Source: Amorphoplanes digitatis
GTDB lineage: Bacteria > Actinomycetota > Actinomycetes > Mycobacteriales > Micromonosporaceae
NCBI RefSeq assembly: GCF_014205335.1
Contig: NZ_JACHNH010000001.1
Location: 1,054,001-1,118,000 of the forward strand
Direction: 5' to 3'
Length of the DNA: 64,000 nt
Positions 1 to 7,696 of this stretch are shown here, piece after piece. The first letter of the stretch is position 1. Every line of letters starts with the position of its first letter. The notes beneath the pieces are model-generated. The model did no database searches and was not told the origin of the DNA. It saw nothing but the letters and a program-made list of their open reading frames with translations. Made by a program: the position numbers and the translations under genes.

Positions 1-1499
1 ACCACGGTAAGACGAAGCTGCTCGACGCGATCCGCAAGACCAACGTGGTCGCCGGCGAGGCGGGTGGCATCACCCAGCACATCGGCGCCTACCAGGTCGT
101 CGTCCCGCACCAGGGCGAAGACCGCGCGATCACCTTCATCGACACCCCGGGCCACGAGGCGTTCACCGCCATGCGTGCCCGTGGTGCCCAGGTGACGGAC
201 ATCGTGATCCTCGTGGTCGCGGCCGACGACGGCGTCATGCCGCAGACGGTCGAGGCGTTGAACCACGCCAAGGCGGCCGAGGTGCCGATCGTGGTCGCGG
301 TCAACAAGGTCGACAAGCCGGACGCCAACCCGGACAAGGTCCGCCAGCAGCTGACGGACTACGGCCTGCTCGCCGAGGAGTACGGCGGCGACACGATGTT
401 CGTGAACGTGGCCGCCAAGCCCGGTATCGGCATCGAGGACCTGCTCGAGGCCGTGCTGCTGACCGCCGACGCGTCGCTGGAGCTCACCGCTCCGATCGAC
501 GGGCCGGCGCAGGGTGTCGCGGTCGAGGCCCACCTCGACAAGGGCCGGGGCGCGGTTGCCACGGTTCTGGTCCAGAAGGGCACGCTGCGTGCCGGCGACT
601 CGATCGTGGCGGGTGGCGCGCATGGTCGCGTCCGCGCCATGCTCGACGAGAACGGCAACCAGGTCAGCGAGGCGGGCCCGGCCCGTCCGGTCCTGGTCCT
701 GGGCCTGACGTCGGTGCCTGGCGCCGGCGACACGTTCCTGGCGGCCGAGGACGACCGCACGGTCCGGCAGATCGCCGAGCAGCGGCAGGCACGCCGCCGT
801 GCGGCGAGCTTCGCGAACTCGAAGGGCAAGGCCACGCTCGAGACGCTCATGGAGCAGCTCAAGGAGGGCGAGAAGACCTCGCTCACCCTGGTGCTCAAGG
901 GCGACGGTTCGGGTTCGGTCGAGGCGCTCGAGGACGCGCTGTTCAAGATCGAGATTCCGGACGAGGTGCAGCTCAAGGTCATCCACCGCGGCGTCGGTGC
1001 GATCACCGAGAGCGACGTCAACCTGGCGTCGGCTTCCTCGGACCAGACCGCAACGATCATCGGCTTCAATGTCCGGGCCAGCAACAAGGTCAAGGAGATG
1101 GCCGACCGCGCCGGCGTGGAGATCCGCTACTACAGCGTGATCTACCAGGCCATCGAGGAGATCGAGGCGGCGCTCAAGGGCCTGCTCAAGCCGGAGTACG
1201 AGGAGGTCGAGCTGGGCTCCGCGGAGATCCGCGAGGTGTTCCGTTCGTCCAAGATCGGTCTCATCGCCGGCTGTCTGGTCCGCTCCGGTCTCATCCGCCG
1301 CAACGCCAAGGCGCGCATCCTGCGCGAGGGCACCGTGGTGGCGGACAACGTCACGATCAGCTCGCTGAAGCGGTTCAAGGACGACGCCACCGAGGTCCGC
1401 GAGGGCTTCGAGTGTGGTCTCACCTTGGCCGGTTTCGGGTCGCCGCAGCCCGGCGACGTGATCGAGACCTTCGAGATGCGTGAGAAGGTGCGGGCCTAA
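1..1499 (+). CDS. infB: Translation initiation factor IF-2 (3' part)
   Basis: IF-2 is the GTPase that places initiator fMet-tRNA on the 30S subunit and promotes 50S joining. The window opens inside the gene, at the HGKT end of the P-loop (G1). G2 ([10 protein letters not shown]), G3 (DTPGHEAF) and G4 (NKVDK) follow, then domains II, III and the C-terminal fMet-tRNA-binding domain IV. The true start and the long N-terminal region lie upstream of the window, so a GTG at 45 is an internal codon. The gene ends at TAA 1497-1499 and is followed at once by a strong terminator. It normally closes the nusA-infB operon. Confidence 0.97.
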   Translation, partial: HGKTKLLDAIRKTNVVAGEAGGITQHIGAYQVVVPHQGEDRAITFIDTPGHEAFTAMRARGAQVTDIVILVVAADDGVMPQTVEALNHAKAAEVPIVVAVNKVDKPDANPDKVRQQLTDYGLLAEEYGGDTMFVNVAAKPGIGIEDLLEAVLLTADASLELTAPIDGPAQGVAVEAHLDKGRGAVATVLVQKGTLRAGDSIVAGGAHGRVRAMLDENGNQVSEAGPARPVLVLGLTSVPGAGDTFLAAEDDRTVRQIAEQRQARRRAASFANSKGKATLETLMEQLKEGEKTSLTLVLKGDGSGSVEALEDALFKIEIPDEVQLKVIHRGVGAITESDVNLASASSDQTATIIGFNVRASNKVKEMADRAGVEIRYYSVIYQAIEEIEAALKGLLKPEYEEVELGSAEIREVFRSSKIGLIAGCLVRSGLIRRNAKARILREGTVVADNVTISSLKRFKDDATEVREGFECGLTLAGFGSPQPGDVIETFEMREKVRA

Positions 1500-1511
1500 C
1501 AACCCCGGCTG

Positions 1512-1550
1512 ACGGCCCCCGGCGCTTCGGCGCCGGGGGCCGTTGTCTTT
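1512..1550 (+). terminator. Rho-independent terminator after infB
   Basis: A perfect 14-bp stem (arms 1512-1525 and 1530-1543) closed by a TTCG tetraloop is followed by TGTCTTT. It lies 12 bases after the infB stop codon. Confidence 0.85.
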
Positions 1551-1559
1551 ACTACTGGA

Positions 1560-2585
1560 ATGTCTCGCTATGCCTTGCTGCTCGCGCCCTCCGCCAACCG
1601 TGTGTACGCCGATCAGGCCGGCCGCCTCTCCCGGGCCGAGCTGGCCGCGTTCCGGCCGGTGCTCTCCGGGGACGTCACCGATGTCGGCGCCGAGGCGATC
1701 GGCGGGGTGGAGTACCTGACCTTCGACGCCGACCTGCAGCCTCGCGACGTCGCCTACCTGTCGAACATGTCGGCGGCGTACGCCCTCTTCGAGCGGGCCG
1801 GCGACGACCTGCTGCGCCCGGTCGAGCTCACCCCGCTGGCCCGCTACGACAGCGACCTGATCACCATTCCGAAGTACGCCGGCAAGACCAACGAGCAGTT
1901 CACCAAGCTGCTGCTCAACCTCACGCTGCTGGCCTCGAAGTCCGCGTCGCGGATGCTCGACGGCCACCTCGTCGTGGGTGACCCGCTTGCGGGCCGCGGC
2001 ACCACGCTCAACCAGGCGCTCATGTACGGCTACGACGCCGTCGGCGTGGAGATCGACGGCAAGGACGTCGAGGCGTACAAGCTGTTCCTGCAGACCTGGC
2101 TGAAGCGCAAGCGCCTCAAGCACACCGCCGAGCTGGTGCCGGTACGCCGCCAGGGCCGCCGCGCCGCCCGCCGCCTGGAAATCACGATGGCCGCCAGCAA
2201 GGAGGATCACAAGGCCGGCGTGGTGCAGCGGCTGACGGTGCTCAACGCCGACACCACGGCGCTGGACGGCCTGATCCGGGCCAACACCGTCGACGTGCTG
2301 GTAGCGGACCTGCCGTACGGCGTCGCGCACGGCAGCTACGACGACGAGGGCGGGATGTCCCGCCGTCCGCTGGACCTGTTGGAGCGGGCCGTGCCGCAGT
2401 GGCTGGCGCTGCTGCGCCCCGGCGGCGCCATCGGGCTGTCCTGGAACACCAAGGTGGCCCGGCGGGAGCTCGCCGAGGACATCCTGCTCGCCAACGGCCT
2501 CGACCTCGTCGTGCACGAGGAGCTGAGCCACCGGGTCGATCAGGGCATCGAGCGCGACGTCGTGGTGGCCCGGAAAAGAGGCTGA
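1560..2585 (+). CDS. TRM11-like SAM-dependent RNA/DNA methyltransferase
   Basis: Predicted Rossmann-fold N-methyltransferase of 341 aa. The SAM-binding motif is GDPLAGRGTT (about residues 140-149), followed by an acidic VGVEID strand end. The catalytic motif is DLPYG (250-254), the D/N-P-P-Y variant seen in TRM11/TrmG10-type guanine-N2 tRNA methyltransferases. The N-terminal 130 residues resemble the extra domain of that group. The start ATG lies only 9 bases after a TACTAC-like -10, so the transcript is probably leaderless. The true substrate (tRNA or other) cannot be read from the sequence. Confidence 0.75.
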   Translation: MSRYALLLAPSANRVYADQAGRLSRAELAAFRPVLSGDVTDVGAEAIGGVEYLTFDADLQPRDVAYLSNMSAAYALFERAGDDLLRPVELTPLARYDSDLITIPKYAGKTNEQFTKLLLNLTLLASKSASRMLDGHLVVGDPLAGRGTTLNQALMYGYDAVGVEIDGKDVEAYKLFLQTWLKRKRLKHTAELVPVRRQGRRAARRLEITMAASKEDHKAGVVQRLTVLNADTTALDGLIRANTVDVLVADLPYGVAHGSYDDEGGMSRRPLDLLERAVPQWLALLRPGGAIGLSWNTKVARRELAEDILLANGLDLVVHEELSHRVDQGIERDVVVARKRG

Positions 2586-2618
2586 TCCCGGCGGCCGGCG
2601 GGCGTACCCTGCTCGCTG

Positions 2619-2912
2619 ATGTATACCGAAACCGCGCTCTTCGACCTGCTCCTGCCCGGCGACTCCCACTCGCTCAAGCAGAAGCGCTCCTATGTCCGAC
2701 CGATCATCGCGATGCTGCGCCGATACGAGGTCAGCGTCGCCGAGGTCGGCGCGCACGATCTGCACGGGCGGGCACAGATCGGGGTGGCCGTGGTCGCCGC
2801 CGAGGCGCACCAGGCGCGTGCGGTGATCGACACCTGTGAGAACCAGGTGGCCGGCCGCCCGGAGATCGAACTGCTCTCCGTGAAGCGGCGGCTACACGGT
2901 GACGATGACTGA
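2619..2912 (+). CDS. ylxP: DUF503 family protein YlxP
   Basis: This 97-aa protein matches the DUF503/YlxP family, small proteins of unclear role that sit between infB and rbfA in many Gram-positive genomes. The conserved SLKQKRS segment (about residues 17-23) and the ferredoxin-like pattern are visible. A TACCCT -10-like hexamer starts 14 bases before the ATG and there is no clear Shine-Dalgarno, so a leaderless start is likely. A link to ribosome maturation is inferred only from position. Confidence 0.85.
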   Translation: MYTETALFDLLLPGDSHSLKQKRSYVRPIIAMLRRYEVSVAEVGAHDLHGRAQIGVAVVAAEAHQARAVIDTCENQVAGRPEIELLSVKRRLHGDDD

Positions 2913-3039
2913 TCCGGGCTGGTCGGGACCGGGTCGGTGACGGACGGCCGGGACGTTCGGCGCGGGGCCGTCATGGGTAGGCTTCAGGCGTTGGGCGGGG
3001 TGGTTTCACCCGCAGGAAAGATTGTCGGAGGTGGGCGAT

Positions 3040-3507
3040 ATGTCAGATCCGGCCAAGACGCGTCGGCACGCGGAGCGCATCCGCGAGCTGGTGGCATCGC
3101 TGGTACGCGAGATCAAGGATCCCCGGCTCGGCATGGTGACGATCACCGACGCCCGGATCACGGGCGACCTCCGCGACGCGCACGTGTACTACACCGTGCT
3201 CGGTGACCAGACCGAGCAGGCCGCCACCGCGGCGGCGCTGGAGAGCGCCAAGGGCATGCTCCGCACCCGGGTCGGCCACGCCCTGGGGCTGCGGCACTCG
3301 CCGAGCCTGACCTTCGTGCTGGACAACGTCCTGGACCACGCCAAGGAGATCGACGATCTGCTGGCCGCGGCCCGGCACCGCGACGAAGAGGTGCAGCGGC
3401 TCGCCGCCGGCAAGCAGTACGCCGGCGACCCGGACCCGTACAAGGTCGACGAGGAGGACCTGGAGGACGCCGACGAGCGGGTCGGCGCCCGCGAGGATCA
3501 GGGGTGA
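3040..3507 (+). CDS. rbfA: Ribosome-binding factor A
   Basis: RbfA binds the free 30S subunit and helps the 5' end of 16S rRNA mature, with a role in cold adaptation. The single KH-like domain covers about residues 5-110, with the family signature IKDPRLGMVTIT early on. The tail is acidic (EEDLEDADE) and variable, as usual in actinobacteria. I chose ATG 3040 because GGAGGT (3027-3032) lies 7 bases upstream; a TTG at 3022 would overlap that site. The length of 155 aa fits the family. The stop overlaps the next start as GTGA. Confidence 0.95.
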   Translation: MSDPAKTRRHAERIRELVASLVREIKDPRLGMVTITDARITGDLRDAHVYYTVLGDQTEQAATAAALESAKGMLRTRVGHALGLRHSPSLTFVLDNVLDHAKEIDDLLAAARHRDEEVQRLAAGKQYAGDPDPYKVDEEDLEDADERVGAREDQG

Positions 3508-4532
3508 CCGAGGCGGTCGCCGCTTCGGTCAAGCCTGCGGCCGCCGACTGGACGGCGGCCGTCACGACGATCCGCGAGCTGGCCCCGACCGGGCGGGTCC
3601 TGCTGATCTGCCACGTCAACCCGGACGGCGACGCGCTGGGCAGCATGCTCGGCTTCGCGCTGGGGCTGCGCCGGCTCGGCGTGGCGCGGCTACAGGCGAC
3701 GTTTCCCGGTGAGTTCGAGATTCCGGAGCCGTTCGCCGCGCTTCCGGGTCTCGACCTGCTGGTGCCGGAGGAGCAGGCGTGGCGGGATCCCGACCTGGTC
3801 CTGGTCTTCGACGTGGCCGCCGAGTCCCGGCTCGGCGGGCTCGCCGACCGGCTGCCGGCGGCACGGGCGACGGTCGTGCTCGACCACCACGTCTCGAACT
3901 CCGGCTTCGGCGCCGTCAACCTGGTCGACGGCGCCGCGGCCGCCACCTCCGTGGTCGTCGAGGAGCTGCTCGGCCGCCTCGACGTGCCGCTGGACGTGGA
4001 GATCGCGGAGTGCCTGTACGTCGCCCTGGCGACCGACACCGGCTCGTTCCGCTTCGACATGACCACGCCGCAGGTGCACGAGATGGCCGCCCGGCTGATC
4101 GCGACCGGGCTGCGGCCGGGTGAGATCTCCCGGCGCATCTTCGACAGCCGGCCGTTCGGCGCGATGAAGCTCTTCGCCGACGTGCTGGGCCGCGCGCGGC
4201 TCGATCCCGCGGCGGCGGGCGGGCACGGCCTGGTGTGGACCTACGCGACGCTGGCGGACCTCGAGCGGCACGGCCAGCGGCCGTACGTGCTGGACGCCCT
4301 CATCGACCCGGTCCGGTGCGTGGCCGAGGTCGACGTGTCCGTCGTGGTCAAGCAGCAGGCCGACGGCGTGTGGGCGGTGTCGATGCGCAGCAAGGGCGCG
4401 GTCGACGTGAGCGCCGTCGCGGTCGCGCTGGGCGGCGGCGGGCACCGGCTGGCGGCGGGCTTCACCGGCCACGGAACGCCCGACGAGATCGTGTCCGCCG
4501 TTTACGGCAAACTGGACAATAGTCTCATTTAG
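3504..4532 (+). CDS. DHH/DHHA1 phosphoesterase (NrnA-like)
   Basis: Predicted Mn-dependent phosphodiesterase of 342 aa that degrades nanoRNAs or cyclic dinucleotide products and/or dephosphorylates pAp, as in the NrnA family. Metal ligands are visible: HVNPDGD (H37, D41, D43), D103, DHH at 127-129 and D178. The C-terminal DHHA1 domain carries the GGGGH substrate motif near residue 310. It is translationally coupled to rbfA by a 4-base overlap, the same pairing as Rv2838c-Rv2837c in M. tuberculosis. The exact substrate preference is inferred. Confidence 0.9.
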   Translation: MTEAVAASVKPAAADWTAAVTTIRELAPTGRVLLICHVNPDGDALGSMLGFALGLRRLGVARLQATFPGEFEIPEPFAALPGLDLLVPEEQAWRDPDLVLVFDVAAESRLGGLADRLPAARATVVLDHHVSNSGFGAVNLVDGAAAATSVVVEELLGRLDVPLDVEIAECLYVALATDTGSFRFDMTTPQVHEMAARLIATGLRPGEISRRIFDSRPFGAMKLFADVLGRARLDPAAAGGHGLVWTYATLADLERHGQRPYVLDALIDPVRCVAEVDVSVVVKQQADGVWAVSMRSKGAVDVSAVAVALGGGGHRLAAGFTGHGTPDEIVSAVYGKLDNSLI

Positions 4533-4547
4533 TCGATTTTCCCCCAG

Positions 4548-4574
4548 AAAGGCCGACCCGCGGGTCGGCCTTTT
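4548..4574 (+). terminator. Terminator after the rbfA-DHH operon
   Basis: A 13-bp perfect inverted repeat, AAAGGCCGACCCG followed by CGGGTCGGCCTTT, ends in T residues. It begins 16 bases after the stop codon of the DHH gene. Confidence 0.85.
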
Positions 4575-4832
4575 GTCATTCTTTCGTGTCCCGTACGGCG
4601 GGATGCCAATCGCAAAAAGCGGGACTGAACGATAGTTTGTTTGAACGGTGATTTGGTTTCTGCACGGGCGCTACCACCGCACGTCGCAGCTGCCTCGAGC
4701 CACCCGGGCGCATCCTCCCGGGGCGCGTCGCTTCGCTGCCCGTCCGGTGATCCCGGGCCGGCCTCCCGCGACGCCCCGCTCGATCGATCATTGGGTGCCG
4801 TGCACCCGTCCCGCCGTGGAAGGACCACGATC

Positions 4833-4928
4833 ATGGCCGCCATGCCCAAGCCCAAGCCCCAGCCGTCCGACGACGCCCGCGAGCAGGCCCGCCGTGCGCT
4901 CCAGACGTCCATGGACACGCGCCAGTAG
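4833..4928 (+). CDS. Possible 31-aa small protein
   Basis: A short frame (MAAMPKPKPQPSDD... ending DTRQ) starts with ATG after a purine-rich GGAAGGA about 8 bases upstream and ends with TAG. The product would be hydrophilic: a Lys-Pro-rich head, then one short helix. I recognise no family. It sits in the 450-bp gap between the DHH operon terminator and the MATE gene; bases 4575-4832 upstream hold nothing else I can support beyond possible promoter sequence. Confidence 0.35.
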   Translation: MAAMPKPKPQPSDDAREQARRALQTSMDTRQ

Positions 4929-4983
4929 GTAAGTCTTCGAGCGCATTGCGCTCCTTACGGCTCGGCGGGCATCATGGTGAGTC

Positions 4984-6303
4984 ATGAGCCCGCCCGCCGC
5001 GGTTGACGAGCGCACGCTGACGCGGCGGATCGTCGCCCTCGCCCTCCCGGCCCTGGTCGTGCTGGCCGCCGAGCCGCTGTATGTGCTTGTCGACACGGCG
5101 GTGGTCGGCCATCTCGGCCGCGTACCGCTGGCCGCTGTCGCCGTCGGCGGCACCGTGATGTCGGTCGCCGTGTGGTTCGGCACGCTGATGGCCTACGGCA
5201 CCACCGGCCGGGCCGCCCGCCGCTTCGGCGCGGGAGACCGTGCCGCCGCCGTCGCCGAGGGCGCGCAGGCCACCTGGCTGGCCCTTGCCGTCGGTGTGCT
5301 GCTGGTGCTGCTCGCGCAGCTCTTCGCGGACCCGATCGCCCGGGCGCTGGCCGGCGATCCGGCGACCGCCGAGGCCGCCGCCGGCTGGCTGCGCATCGCG
5401 GCCCTCGGCGCGCCGGGCCTGCTGCTGGCGGCGGCCGGCAACGGCTGGATGCGCGGGGTGCAGGACACCCGGCGTCCGCTGATCTTCGTGCTCGGCGCGA
5501 ACGTGCTCTCCGCGGTGCTCTGCCCGCTGCTCGTCTACACCGCCGGCTGGGGCCTGACCGGCTCCGCGGTCGCGAACGTGGTGGCGCAGTCGCTCTCCGG
5601 CGGCCTCTTCCTCCTGGCGCTTCTGCGCCAGCGGGCGCCGCTGCGGCCCAGCCCCGCGATCATCGTGCGCCAGCTCGTTCTGGGCCGGGACCTGCTGATC
5701 CGCGGCGCGGCGTTCCAGGCCTGCTGGCTGTCGGCCACGGCGGTGGCGGCCCGCTTCGGTGTCGCGGCGCTCGGCGCCCACCAGATCGGCCTTCAGCTCT
5801 GGTTCTTCTGCGCCCTGGCGCTGGACGCGGTGGCGATCGCGGCCCAGTCGCTGGTCGGCGCGGCGCTGGGCGCGAGCGACGGTGCCGGCGCCCGCGCGGT
5901 CGCCCGCCGGGTGACCGCGGTCGGTGCGGTGGCGGGGCTGGCCTTCGCCGCGCTGGCGGCGGCGGGCGCGGGCGTGGTGCCGAGCCTGTTCACCGGCGAC
6001 CCGGCGGTGCTGGAGCAGGCGGCGATCGTCTGGCCGTGGTTCGTCGGCATGCTGCCGTTCGCCGGGGTCGTCTACGCGCTGGACGGCGTGCTGATCGGCG
6101 CGGGGGACGTGGGGTTCCTGCGCACGATGACGCTGGCGGCGGCCCTGTTCGGCTTCCTGCCGGCGATCTGGCTGGCCTACGCCCTGGACTGGGGCCTGGC
6201 CGGCGTCTGGTGCGGCCTGGCGCTGTTCATGCTGATCAGGCTGGTCTTCATCGTCATCCGCTGGCGCGGCACCCACTGGACCGTACTGGGCGTGACCCGC
6301 TGA
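4984..6303 (+). CDS. MATE family efflux transporter (DinF type)
   Basis: A multidrug/toxic compound exporter of 439 aa with about 12 membrane helices in two homologous halves. The N-terminal signature LALPALVVLAAEPLYVLVDT is typical of the DinF branch, which usually exports cationic compounds in exchange for H+ or Na+. The protein is alanine- and leucine-rich and lacks a signal peptide, as expected. It stands between the DHH gene and truB, a common actinobacterial arrangement. The substrate is unknown. Confidence 0.9.
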   Translation: MSPPAAVDERTLTRRIVALALPALVVLAAEPLYVLVDTAVVGHLGRVPLAAVAVGGTVMSVAVWFGTLMAYGTTGRAARRFGAGDRAAAVAEGAQATWLALAVGVLLVLLAQLFADPIARALAGDPATAEAAAGWLRIAALGAPGLLLAAAGNGWMRGVQDTRRPLIFVLGANVLSAVLCPLLVYTAGWGLTGSAVANVVAQSLSGGLFLLALLRQRAPLRPSPAIIVRQLVLGRDLLIRGAAFQACWLSATAVAARFGVAALGAHQIGLQLWFFCALALDAVAIAAQSLVGAALGASDGAGARAVARRVTAVGAVAGLAFAALAAAGAGVVPSLFTGDPAVLEQAAIVWPWFVGMLPFAGVVYALDGVLIGAGDVGFLRTMTLAAALFGFLPAIWLAYALDWGLAGVWCGLALFMLIRLVFIVIRWRGTHWTVLGVTR

Positions 6304-6381
6304 CGGCGCCCAACTAGGTTTGACCGCAACGAAAGTCGCAGTGACCTACAGGGCGCACTGCCCGTCGAGCGGAGCGAGACC

Positions 6382-7263
6382 ATCAATACAGACGGGCTCA
6401 TCGTCGTGGACAAGCCGGCCGGGATGACCTCGCACGACGTTGTCGCGCGGGTGCGCCGGCTGGCCAGGACCCGGCGGGTCGGGCACGGCGGCACGCTCGA
6501 CCCGATGGCCACCGGGGTGCTCATCATCGGCGTCAACCGGGCGACCCGGCTGCTCACCTACGTGATCGGTTCGAGCAAGAGCTACACCGCCACGATCCGG
6601 CTCGGGCAGTCCACCGTCACCGACGACGCCGAGGGCGACGTCACCGCGACCGTCCCGGCCGCCGGGGTCACCGACGACGGGATCCGGGCCGGCCTCGGCG
6701 CGCAGACGGGCGAGATCGACCAGGTGCCCAGCGCGGTCAGCGCCATCAAGGTCAACGGGCAGCGGGCGTACAAGCGGGTCCGCGACGGCGAGGAGGTCGA
6801 GCTGGCCGCGCGCCGGGTCACCGTCTCGCGGCTCGACGTGCTCGACATCCGGCGGGAGGCCGACGTCGTCGACGTCGACGTCGACGTGACCTGTTCGAGC
6901 GGCACCTACATCCGGGCCATCGCCCGGGACCTCGGCCGCGCGCTCGGCGTCGGCGGCCACCTCACCGCGCTGCGGCGTACGGCCGTCGGCGGCCTGTCGC
7001 TCGCGGAGGCGGCCACGCTGGCGGAGCTGGAGGAGCGCGCCCCCGACGTGATCGGCCTGCCGATGGCCGACGCGGCCCGGCGCGCCTTTCCGCAGCGCGC
7101 GGCGGACGCGGAGGAGGCGCGGGTGCTCAGCCACGGCGGCCCGCTCGAACCGGTGGGCATCGAGGGGCCGTACGCGGTCTTCGACGCCGCCGGTGAGGTG
7201 CTCGCGATCGTCTCGGAGCGCGACGGCAAGGCCCGCGCCGAGATCGTCCTCGCACCCGCCTAG
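6382..7263 (+). CDS. truB: tRNA pseudouridine(55) synthase TruB
   Basis: TruB makes pseudouridine 55 in the T-loop of tRNAs. The catalytic aspartate lies in GGTLDPMATGVL; KSYTATIRLG, CSSGTYIRAIARDLG and a C-terminal PUA-like region follow. The start is a problem. The first in-frame GTG (6406) falls inside the conserved first strand (GLIVVDKPAGMTSHD), yet no ATG, GTG or TTG lies upstream in frame before 6382. An ATC at 6382 has GGAG (6371-6374) 7 bases upstream and would restore the full N-terminus (293 aa). If ATC is not used, the annotated start would be 6406. Confidence 0.9.
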   Translation: MNTDGLIVVDKPAGMTSHDVVARVRRLARTRRVGHGGTLDPMATGVLIIGVNRATRLLTYVIGSSKSYTATIRLGQSTVTDDAEGDVTATVPAAGVTDDGIRAGLGAQTGEIDQVPSAVSAIKVNGQRAYKRVRDGEEVELAARRVTVSRLDVLDIRREADVVDVDVDVTCSSGTYIRAIARDLGRALGVGGHLTALRRTAVGGLSLAEAATLAELEERAPDVIGLPMADAARRAFPQRAADAEEARVLSHGGPLEPVGIEGPYAVFDAAGEVLAIVSERDGKARAEIVLAPA

Positions 7264-7285
7264 CGTCCGCTCCGGTGTTCGGCCG

Positions 7286-7696
7286 CTAAGGGCGGTGGGA
7301 GAGGTGCTCGGCGACGGTCGCCACCAGGTCCGCCGCCGCGTACGGCTTGTCCAGGAAGCCGTCGCACCCGGCCTGGAGCGCCGCCGCGCGGTCCTGGGGC
7401 AGCACGCTCGCGGTGACCGCGACCACCGTCGGCCGGCGGCGGCCCGTCGCCACCGTGCCCGCCGCCAGCTCGCTGGCCAGGGTCAGGCCGTTGCCGTCCG
7501 GCAGGTTCATGTCGAGCAGGACCAGGTCGACGTCCTCGGTGTTGAGCTGTTCGCGCGCGGCGGCGATCGAGGAGGCGTCCAGCACCTCCGCCTCGCGGAC
7601 CGCGGCGATCCCGGCCCGGGAGAGCACCGCCTTCACCAGGGTCCTGTTCAGCTCCTCGTCCTCGACCAGCAGGATGCGCGGGTTCGCTGCCGTCAC
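7286..7696 (-). CDS. Single-domain response regulator
   Basis: A stand-alone receiver domain of 136 aa without an output domain. The acidic pocket is EDE (12-14), the phospho-acceptor is D62 (LLDMNLPDG), the switch residue is T95 and the conserved lysine K117 lies in DKP. It overlaps the hybrid kinase gene by 4 bases (ATGA) and is surely co-transcribed with it. It probably takes phosphate from that kinase or passes it through a phosphorelay. Confidence 0.9.
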   Translation of the reverse strand: MTAANPRILLVEDEELNRTLVKAVLSRAGIAAVREAEVLDASSIAAAREQLNTEDVDLVLLDMNLPDGNGLTLASELAAGTVATGRRRPTVVAVTASVLPQDRAAALQAGCDGFLDKPYAAADLVATVAEHLSHRP

